NCBI GenBank assembly: GCA_002887195.1
Contig: PJAB01000308.1
Span: 1-30,124 of the forward strand
Source of the DNA: Chrysochromulina parva
Lineage: Eukaryota; Haptophyta; Prymnesiales; Chrysochromulinaceae
Direction: 5' to 3'
DNA: 30,124 bases
In this document: piece after piece, positions 15,268-25,900 of the stretch
How positions within the stretch are numbered: position 1 is the first letter of the stretch
Layout: each line of letters opens with the position of its first letter
Notes under the pieces: generated by a model
Told to the model about the DNA's origin: nothing
The model's input: the letters and a program-made list of their open reading frames with translations, nothing else
Databases searched by the model: none
Made by a program: the position numbers and the translations under genes

Positions 15268-18200
15268 ATGAGTGACGAAGAAGAGCCCGAGGAGGAGTCT
15301 GAGGAAGAGGAGGAGGAAGAGTCTGAGGAATCCGAAGAGGAAGAGGAAAGTGGCAGCAGCAGCGGCTCCGCCAAGAGTTCCGGAGACGACTCGTCCTCGG
15401 AAGAAGAGTCGTCCTCTGAAGAGGAGTCGTCCTCGGAGGAGGAGGAGCCGAAGAAGCGCAGAAAGAAAAAGAAGAGGCCGGCGGCCGCCGAATCGGGCAC
15501 GGGCCTCAAGATTGAGGACATCGTCAAGCTCGTGGAGGTGCTGGGAGCTGCTGTCAAGCCGCCGCCGCCGCCGCCGCCGCCGCCGCTGCCGCCGCCCGCT
15601 CCCGCGCCGCCGCCGGCCGAGCCACCTCGGCGGAGGCGGCGGCCTCCGCCGCCTGCGGCTGGCGACGCAGGCCCGTCCGGCGGTGCCGACGAAGACGCGC
15701 TCAGCGACTTTGACAGCGACGAGTACGAGGCGAACCTGCGCGAGGAGGCGGAGCGCACGCGGCGGCAGGCGCAGGAGGAGCGCACGCGGCTGCAGCGGCA
15801 GGCGGCGCAGGAGCGCGAGCGGCAGCGGCGCGAGCGGCGGCGTATCGCGCTCCAACGCAAGTACGCCAAGGCCGAGGAGGACGAGCGCGCCGAGACGCTC
15901 CGGCTGCAGCAAGAGCTCGCGGCGCAGGCGGCGGCCTTTGAGGCGGAGCGCGAGGCCGAGGAGGCTGAGGCGGGCGATCAGGAGCAGCACGAGCGCACGC
16001 GCAAGGAGGCGCGCGACGCCCTGCGCACCATACAGGCGGAGGTCGTCCAGCTCAAGCAGCAGCTCTCTCCTTCGAAGAAGCCGCGGCCGCGCTCGGCGCC
16101 GCAGCCCGAGTCGGACGCGGCAGTCCAGGCCGAGCTCGACGCGACGATGCGCCACATCGCCGAGCTGCGCGATGCCAACGCGGTCGAGGCGGCCGAGGCG
16201 GCCGGGCGCGGGCGCGCTGCCCTCGCGGCGCAGCTGCGCTCGCGCGGCGCGCAGCTGCGCGCGGCGGCGGAGCTCGTCGACGCGGGACACGTCGAGAGCG
16301 CGCGCGACCTGCTCGCGACCCTCGAGGAGGCGCCCGGGACGGCGCCGAGCCCGCGTCGCCCCGCGAGTGCGCCGTCGGCGTCGACGCAGACCGCGCCGCC
16401 CCCGCTGCCCTCGCGCGCGACGGACGAGGAGGAGCAGATGCTCAACGAGGCGGACAGGCGGCGCGAGGGCGCCCGCCAGCTGCGCGCCGCGCTGCGCACG
16501 CTGCGCACCGCCAAGGCAGACGCGCCCGCGCTGCTCGCGGCGCTTGGGCCGCAGTTGCGCCGCGTCGCCGAAGCGGCCGACCCCGGCGCCGCCGCGGGCG
16601 CCGACGCGGGCGCCGACGCGGGCGCCGACGACGACGCGCTCGTTGACGAAGCTTCGGTTTCGTCAAGGCCGAGCTCGGCGGACGCGGCGCGGCGCGAGCA
16701 GCGCGGGCGGCAGACGGCGGTGCGTGTGCAGCGCGTGCTCCAGCTGCTCGAAGCGGGCGCACGCGACGAAGCCGTCGCCCGGCTCGAGGCGGTCATCGAG
16801 CTCGAGGAGCAGGCCGCCGACCGCCTCGAAGCAGAAGCCTTCCACCGGCCTTTGCCACCCGCCGCCGCGACGCCGCCCGCGGTCACGCCGCCGCCGCAGC
16901 CCGAGCCGGCGCTCGCGAAGCCCTTCACACGCCGGCTGACACACGCCGAGACGCTCGTCTCGGATCGGCCCTCGGACGTGTCGGCGATCGAGCAGGGCAT
17001 GCAGAGCCTCGCGGCGCTCGCGACGACGCTCGAGCCCCAAGCGTCCCAAGCGCTCGTTGCGGATTTGGCATCGTTTGGGCGGCAGCTGATGCAGACGATC
17101 GCGCAGCCGACGGTGCCGCCGCCCGTGCACCGAGCGCGTGGGCCGTACCTGCCCGACGTGCGCGACACAGCCGCCCTCGAGCGCGAGGCCATCGCAGCGA
17201 GCGACCCGAGCGTCGAGGTACTGCGCACGGGCACGCCCTCGTCCGCAGGCGCGGTGCCTTCGGCGCCGACGGTGCCGCTCGAGGCGCACGTGTCGCGCAA
17301 GGCGGCGGCACGCGAGGCGGAGCAGCAGCAGGCGGCGGCGCGGGCGGCCGAACTGGTGGCCGTGACCGAGGGCGCCAAGGCCGAGGCTCGTAGGGAGATC
17401 CGTGCGGAGCTCGAGGCGGCCAAGGAAGCCGAGGCGGCGGCGGCGGCGGCGGCGGCGGCCGAGGCGGCGGCGCAGGAGGCGGCGGACCGCGCGCTGCAGG
17501 AGCGGCTCCTCGGCGCGAAGGCGAGCGAGGCCGCCGAACAGCTCCGGCACCTGCGGCAGGGCCTAGGCTTTCGGCAGTGGCGGCGCGGCGTGGAGGCGAA
17601 GCGCCGTCTCGAGCGCATCACGACCAAAGTGGGCGGCTTGCTCTCGAGCGTGGGCGGTGAAGCGTTCCGCGCCCAGCTCGGCGCGTACCGCACGTGGTGC
17701 GCGCACGCGAACGAGGAGCGGAGCCGGCGCGAGAGGATGGCGCAAGTGGCGCGTCGGCTGCTGCCGCGCGCGGCGGCTTTCGAAGCGTGGCGACGCGCCG
17801 TCGAGCCGCCGCCGCCGCCGCCGCCGCCACCCAGCTTCCGCCTATTGCCGGGCGGCTCGGCCGTCGCGGAGCGACCGTCGGACGCGGCGACGGTGCAGTC
17901 GGGCATGCGGCGCGTAGCGGAGCTCGGCGCCCAGCTCGACCCGCAGGGCACGCAGGCGCTCGTGCGCGATCTTGCCGGGTTCGGACAGGCGCTCCTGGAG
18001 GCCATGGCGCAGCCGGAGGCGCTGCCGAACCGATGGGGTACTCAACTGCCATTGCGCCGCACCGCCGCCGAGGCTCTGGCTCAGCTACCCGACACGATGG
18101 GCGCGCACGAGGCCGCACAGGTGGGCGACACGAGCGACAAGAGCGACGAGATGCGCACCGCGCCGCCGCCGCTGGCCAAACCCTCTCTCGTGAGCCTCTC

Positions 18201-21200
18201 AGAGCACCAGTCAGCCCGAGCGGCCGAGGCAGCCTTGGAGGCCGCGACGGCCGCGCAGCAGGAGCAGCGAGTGGCGGCGGCTCTCGCTGCGTGCGAGGCG
18301 GCCGCCGCGGCTGAGCAGCGCGTGCTGCTCGACGAGTTGCACACAAGCGAGGAGGCGATCGCACGCAACTTTGCGACTAGGGAGGCGCAGGTGAACCAAC
18401 GGCTCTCGCGGCTGCAGCTGCTACGCCTGATGCGCCAGTGGGCCGAGGGCGCGCGCACCCAACGCGCGCGCATTCAAGCGGCGGCGCGCCTCGTTGTCAA
18501 GGAAGCGCTCCGGCCAGTCGGCCGTGCTTTGGTGACGTGGCGGGACCGGTGCGAACAGCGCCGTCTCGAGCGCCGGGTGCTCGCCCGGATGCGCGGCGCT
18601 GTGCCTCGTGCGTGGGCGACGTGGCGCGAGCTCGCCGAGCAGCGGCGCCTCGAGCGAGCGGTGCTCGCCCGAATGCGCGCGCCCAAGGTGGCGGCGGCCT
18701 TTGGCGAGTGGCGCAAGCTCGCAAGCGACGAGGCACAGCGCAAGCGTGAGGACGTCCTTCAGCGGCAGTACGAGGAGCGGCTGGCGAGCGAGCTCGCGCA
18801 GGCCCGCAGCGCCTACGCGGCGGCGGCGGACGAGATGGACGGGCGCGCGGCGGCGATCACGCGCGAGCTCGAGCGGCAGCTCACCGAGAAGGAGGCGGAG
18901 GCGGAGGCCGCGCGGCGCGAGCTCGAGCTCGCCGGCCGGCTGCAGCAGGAGCGCTCGATCCTCCGGCTGCTCCGCCTCGAGCTCGCGCGCGGCTTCCACA
19001 GCTGGATCGAGTGGCTCGACGAACGGCGGCGGCTCTCGGCGGCCGCGAGCCGTCTGCGCAGCCCCGAAAAGTTGCGCGGGATGCGTAGCTGGAGCGCGGC
19101 CGCCGACGAGCAGCGCCAGCTGCGCTCCGTGCTGACCCAGTGGCACAAGCCCGCGATGCGCCGCCTCGTGCACCGGTGGCGGCGCCTGTCGGCCGAGGCG
19201 CGGCGCGAAAAGGAGCAGCGGCAGCTCGAGGAGGAGTACGAGCGACGGCTGCGCGAGCGCCTTGAGCAGGAGCGCTCGGAGGCGGGGGAGGCCCTCGCGA
19301 GCAGCCTCGACGCGGCCGCGCGCGAGCGGCTCTCGCTCTCGCTGCAGGCCGAAGAGGCAGCGGCCGATGCGGCGCGTCTCGCGCACGAGCATGCGCGGCT
19401 GGTCCGACGGCTTGCCGAGCAAGGCGCGCGCCACCTGCTCCAACGCGGCCTCTCGCGCGCCCTCAACACGTGGCACGCGCTCGCGTACCAGAGGCGCATG
19501 ATGCTCCAGTCGCTCGGGTTCATCCGCAACCCGGCGCTCGGGAAGGCGTTCCGGGAGTGGAGGCGCTGGAGTGAAAAGGCGCGCGAAGACGCGGACGAGG
19601 CAGCGCGCGCGGCGCTCGCGGCGGACCGGCTGAGCGAGCAGGAGCAGCAGCTGATGGCGGAGGCGGCGAGGCGCGAGGCAGAGATGGCCCGGCAAGCGCG
19701 GGAGTCGGAGGTGGAGCGGCTGGTGATGCGGGGAGAGCTCGAGGAGCGCGAGATTGAGGAGATGCAGCGGCGGCGGCTCGCGCTTCGGCAGCAGGCGATC
19801 GACGCCATGCGCCATCTCTTTCGGTACGGCTACTCGAAGGCCTTCCAGCGCTGGCAGGAGTACCGCGAGGCGCGTGCCAAGGCCCTCGGGCGGCCCACGC
19901 CCGAGGAGACGGTGGCGCTCGAGCTCTTGAAGGGCGAGATGCACGAGATCGAGGCCGAGATCGCGCGGGGAACGAAGAGCCAAAGGGAGCGCGACGCGGC
20001 AGCCGCCGAGAGAGAAGCGATGGGCACCCGCCTCGCCGAGCTCAAGCGTCTGCAGCGGCAGCGCGCCCTGCGGGTGCTCGCGCGACGCGTGCGGCTGCCG
20101 GCCGTCTTCCGCCGGCTCCGGCGTGACTTGGAGCAGAGACAGCGCCAGGCGGCGCTCGAGAAGCAGCGCGAGGCCGAGCGCGCGGAGCTGCGTGCGCTCG
20201 AGGAGCGGCTGCGCGAGGAAGACGCGAACCGGCAGCGGGCGCTCGAGGAGCAGATGGCCGAGCGCGAGCGCCTCGTCACTGTGGAACGCGAGGCGGAGAG
20301 TCGGGAGGCGCGCGAGCGTGAAGCCCAGCTGCGCGAGCGGCTCGACGAGCGCCAACAAAAGGAGCGTGAGGCGCGCCGCCTTGCCCAGCGGATGACCCTA
20401 GCGCGCCTGATGCGCTGGGGCTACGCCAAGGCATTTCAAAGGTGGAAGCTCCATGCGTACGAGCGGCGGCGGCGCGGCGGCGCGAGCGACGAGCAGCGCG
20501 AGGCGCTCACGCGGCGCGTGCGGCTGCCGGGCGCCTTCCGCCGGCTGCGGCGCGAGTTTGAGCAGTGGCAGCGGCGCGACTCGGAGGCGCAGCGGCGCGC
20601 GAGCGAGGCGGAGCATCTACGCGAGCTCGAGGAGACGTTACGCGACGACGTGGAGGAGAAGGAGCGCGCGCTGCAGGCGCAGCTCGCGCTGCAGGAGGAG
20701 GAGGCGGAGGAGGACCGCGCGGCGTACGAGGCCAAGCTCCTCGCGATGCGCGAGCAGCTCGTGCAGGCACGGCGGGCGGCCGAAGCCTCGCGACAGGCTC
20801 TGATGGACAAGATGGGTCGCGTCATCGCCAAGCTGCGCGCCATCCTTCCCTCGCGGCTACACAGTGGCTGGTCGCGCTGGCGCGACTGGATGCGCGGCCG
20901 CGTGCGCGGCGGCGCCGCCGGCCGTGGGTATCTCTCACGGCGTGTACGCATGCCGGGCGTCTTTCGCCATATGCGCCGCGCCGCGGAGCTGCGCCATGAG
21001 CGCGAGGGTCTCGCGAGGAGCCTCGAGGCAGAGCGCGGGAAGCGCGACGAGCTGCGCCAGCAGCACGCGACCACGATCGAGCACCTGCGGCGCGAGCAGC
21101 AGCAGGCGCTCGAGGCGGCACGCGAGGCGGCCAACGAGAAGCAGCGCCAGCTCGCGTCGACGCTCGAGGACGTAAGGAAGCAGGAGGGCGAGGCGCACCA

Positions 21201-22881
21201 AAAGTCGGCGGCCGCCCTGCAGGAGAAAATGATCCGCCTCTTCTTTGTCAAGCGGCTCGCGTGCGGCTGGGCGAGGTTCATCCACCAGTTGGGGGCGAGG
21301 CGCCGGCGCGGCGGCGCGAGCGCCGAGCAGCGCGAGGCGCTCACGCGGCGCGTGCGGCTGCCGGGCGCCTTCCGCCGGCTGCGCCTCGAGTTCCAAAAGG
21401 CGCAGCGGCGCGCGGCCGAGTCGCGCCGCGTCTCCGATCGGATCGAGGGTCTGCAGGACCTTGAGGCGGGGCTGCGCGCGGAGGCGGAGGAGAAGGGGAG
21501 GGAGCTCGAGGCGCGGATGCATGCGCGCGAGCAGCAGCTGGCCGAGGAGCGCGAGGCAGTCGAGGACGCGCAGCGCGAGCGCGAGCGCCAGCTGCGCGAG
21601 AGGGTCGACGACGAGGCGCGGCGCAGGAAGGAGATGGCCAAGCAGGCGCAGGCTCTCGCGCCGTACAAGGCGATGCGCTGGGGCTATGCGAAGGCGGCGC
21701 TCGCCTTCCAGCAGTGGCGCCAGAAGGCTGCGGCGCGGCGCCGACGCACGCCCGAGAAGGCGCGCGCGCTCGCGCGCCGTGCGCGGCTGCCCGGCGTCTT
21801 CCGCCGGCTGCGGCACGAGGTGGAGCAGCGTTCACAGCGCGCGGCACTCCTGCGGCGCCTGAACCAAGAGCGGCAGGAGCACGAGCAGCTCGCGACCAAG
21901 AAGCGCTCCGAGGCGGATGAGAAGGAGCGCTCCCTCGAGCGGCGCATGCACGAGCAGAGCGAGACGCTCGCCAAGGCACGCGAGGCGGAGGCGGAGGCGC
22001 ATCTGGTGGAGACCCAGCGGTTGCATGCAGCCCTCGCCGAGCAGACGGAGGCGAAGAAGACGATCGCCAAGCGGCTCTTGGAGCGCTCGCTCCGCCACGT
22101 GGGCCTCGCTAAGCTCGACGTGCCCGAGGCCTTCCGCCGCTGGCACCACGCCGCTGCCGAGGCGCGCCGCTTCAACGGCGCGGCAGTCCTGCGCCGCGTG
22201 CTGCTTCCGAGCGCGTGGCGTCGGCTGCGCCGCCATCTGCTCGAGGAGGCACAGGAAGCGGAGCGCAAGGCGCAAGCGGCGCAGGCGGCGGCGCTCGAGG
22301 GAGAGCGCAACGCGCTGCTCGACGATCTGCAGCGTGCGCGCGAGCAGGAGCGGGCGGCGGCCGATGCGGCGCGCGCGGCGCGGGACGAGCTGTTTCGCCT
22401 CGGGAAGAAGACGCTCGATGACGCCGTCGCCGAGGCCGAGCGGAACGAGAAGCGGCTGCACCAGCTGCGCCAGATGGTCATCATGCGCTGGCAGAAGCAG
22501 ACGCTCGCTCGCGCCTTCAACAAGATGCGAGCCCTCCAGCTCGCGCTACAGAAGATTCGTCACTCCGCGGGGCGCATCCGGAACCGCGCGCTCGCCAACG
22601 GCTTCAACTCGTGGCACACGGCCGTCGCGGAGGCGAAGCGGCTCGAGCGCGAGCGGCTCGAGGCGCGTGTGAAGGCCGAGCTGGAGGCGGCCGTCGCCGC
22701 GACGCAGGCGGAGGCCAAGTCGGCGCTCGAGGCGGCGCTCCGACGCGCGTCGAATGCGGAAAAGGCGCGCGCCGAGCTTGAGGAGGAGCTCAACCAGCAG
22801 CGGCTGCGACATCGGGAGCACGAGCAGCAGCAGCAGCGCCGGCTTGCCGGCTTGCCGCCGCGCGCGTCGCGCCCCTCGGGT

Positions 22882-22925
<44 letters not shown>

Positions 22926-25900
22926 CGGCCCGGACGCGCCGCGGCGGCGCATCGCCGCGCTCGAGCGCAAGCTGCGAGTGGCGACCGAACGGAGCGAGGA
23001 TGCCCTGAGTGCGCTCGAGGAGCAGATGTACCTGCAGAACGGCGGCGGCGCGCGCGGCGGCGGCGCCATGGACGCGGTCGCGGCCGAGCGCATGGCCCGC
23101 ATGGAGGAGCACCAGCAACGGCTGACGCAGCAGATGCACGAGGCTGAGGAGCGGGACGTGGCCCGGCGGCTCGAGGGTCTCGAGAGCACCCTCGTCGCCG
23201 CCATCGAGCGCGCGCCGCCCTCGCCACCACGCCTGCCCTCGCCGCGTCGACCCTCGGCCCTCGAGGCGCAGCTCGAGAATCTCGAGCGTCAGCTGAGCGA
23301 CATCCTGCGCGTGCAGACCGCCGGGCTTCCGCGGGTGCTCTCGTTGCCTAATATGGGAGCGACGGCCATCCCGGAGCCTCCGGCCAGCCCACAGCCGCGT
23401 GTGCTCACGCAGCCGCCCTCCTCGCCACCCACGCGGCCGCGCGCGCCGCTGCCGCCGCCTCTCGAGATCGCCGAAGATGCCGATCTCGACCTTCGGCTCG
23501 CTGCTCTCGCACACCAGGTCGACGGGCTCCGTGCGGCGCTGCACGAGGGCGAGGCGGACAGTGGCGGCCTCGGACGCGGGCCGTATCCCGACGCCGAGAC
23601 GGACGAGCTCGCCTTCCGGCTGGCCTCGCTCTCCGACGGCCTGAACGCTGCGCTCGACGTGCAGCGGCATCGGGCTGAGCGGGAGGCGGCGGAGCGCGAG
23701 CAATGGCAAATGCACATGGAAGAGCAGATGCAGGAGCGTCTGCGGCTGGCCAAGTCCGAATCGGAGGCGACGCTGGCCGAGATGGCCGAAGTGCTCAAGC
23801 GCTCGCGCGACGACGAGGTGCGCTCGCTCGAGCAGCAGCTGCGCGAACGAGACGTGGAGCTGCAGCAGCTTCGAGCACACACGCGCCAGGGGGTCATGGA
23901 GCAGGTGATGCGCCGGACGCTGCGCCGCGACCTGCACCGTGGCTTCCAGTCGTGGCGGGCTATGTGGATCGATCGGCTCGAGCAGCTGCGTCTGCTTCGG
24001 CGTGCGGCGAGCGGCTTCCGCTCGCCCGTCAAAGTGGCCGCGCTGCGCGAGTGGCGTCAGACGGCGGCGGACGAGCGTCGTGAGCGCGAGCGGCGAGAGA
24101 TCGAAGAGTTCCACGAGGCGCGGCTGCAAGAGCAGCTCGCACTCGCGCATTCCGAGTCGGAGCGCCAGATGGCCATCGGGCAGGCGGCGGCCGCGGCCAA
24201 GCAGCGCGAGCTCGAGCGAGCTCTCGACGAGCTCGACCGCGAGAAGCTCGCCGAGCTCGAGCAGCAGCGCCAGCGCGCCGAGGCCCAGCATCGCAAGTCC
24301 ATCCTGCGCATGCGCAACCTCGAGATCGCGCGCATGTTCCGCAACTGGGTCGAGGTGGACCACGCGGTCCGAGCGATGCGCTCGACGGCCAACCGCATCA
24401 GTTCGCCCTCGGGCCGTGCTCTCAACTCATGGACCCAATGGGCCGAGGACCTGCGCCAGTTGCGCCAGGCCGCCTCGAGCTGGCACAAGCCGCGGCTCAC
24501 GGCGAGCCTGCGCCACTGGCGCCAGGTAACGTCCGATCTGCGCCAGGCGCAGTACGCTGCCGAGGTGGAGGAGCGCTCGCGCGCGCTCCTCGATGATCGC
24601 GTGCTGCAGGAGCGGCGCCGCGCCGAGCAGGTTCTCGCCGAGCAGCGCGCGGAGCACGAGCGTGCGTTGCGCCTGCTCGAGCAGCGGCTGGCCCACAAGG
24701 AGGCCGAGTCGCAGTCGGAGAAGCAGGCGCGGGAGCTCGCGGACAGGCGCGCGCAGGAGCACGCGATGCGTCGCATCCTCAACCTCGAGCTCGCGCGCAG
24801 CTTCCGCAGCTGGGCAGAGTGGCTCGACAATCTCAGGCGGCTCAATCGTGCCGCGAGCCAGCTGCGCAGCCCCGAGCAGACGCGCGGGATCCGCAAGTGG
24901 ACCGAAAGTGTGTACGAGCAGCGCCAGCTGCGCGCCGCCATGGGCCAGTGGCGCCGACCCGCGATGCGCGCCGCGATGCTCCAGTGGCGCCGTCTCGCCG
25001 CTGAGGAGCGACGCGCGCGCGAGCACAAGGCGCTCGAGGACGAGTTTGAACGGCGATTGCAGGAGCGACTGGCTCTCGCGCGCTCCGACACGGAGGGGCT
25101 GCTCGCCACGCGGGACGCTGCGCATCACGCGGCGCGCCAGGACCTTGAGCGGCGACTCGCCGCCGCACAGGCGGCGCTCAGCAGGAGCCTCACCGATCAG
25201 GACCGACGCACACGCGAGCTGCAGGAGCGAGGGATGCGTCGCATCTTGAACCTCGGCCTCGCGCGCGCGCTCAGCGCCTGGGCCGAGCAGGGCGAGCAGC
25301 GCCGCCGCCTCAAGCAGGCCGCGGGCCGGCTGCGCCATCCGGGCTTGGCCCCGGCGTTTGCCACGTGGCGTGCTGAGAGGGAGAGGGAGCGGCGCGAGCG
25401 CGAGGCGCGCGAGCTCGAGCTGTCCTTTGAGGCACGGATGCAGGAGCGGCTCGCGCTCGCCCGCTCCGACTCCGAGAAGGAGCTCGCACTCAAGGAGATC
25501 GAGGAGGCGCTCCGCCGTCAAGAGGCCGAGGCGCGGCTCAATGACCTCGAGCGCGGGATGCTCGCGGAGAAGGCGAAGCACGACGCCAAGGTCAAGCTCG
25601 CCCAGGAGCAGGGGCTGCGGCGCCTGATGAACCTGCCGCTCGCGCACGGCTTCGGCGCGTGGCGGGCGATGGTCGAAGAGCGGCGCCGGCTGCGACAGGC
25701 CGTCGCGCGCATGCTGGTCCCGGGGCTGGCCGCTGCGTTTGTGGAGTGGAAGACCATTTCGCTCGCGATGGCGCGTGCGGCGCGCGAGGCAGCCCTCGAG
25801 GCGCGCTATCGTGAGCAGATGGAGCTGCGGCTAGGCCTGATCCGCTCCGACAGCGAGGGCGAGCTGCTCTCGCGCGAGGCGCGGGCGGCCGTCGAGCGCG

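Noticed and set aside
15978..18005. Long minus-strand open frame (675 codons) opposite the giant gene
   Set aside because: It is rich in Ser, Ala and Arg, has no domain, and mirrors the Glu/Arg/Ala codons of the plus-strand coiled coil. GC-rich third positions remove stops on the opposite strand.
22546..24363. Long minus-strand open frame (605 codons) opposite the giant gene
   Set aside because: It is Leu/Arg/Glu-rich antisense of the coiled-coil repeats, with no motif and no plausible start context.
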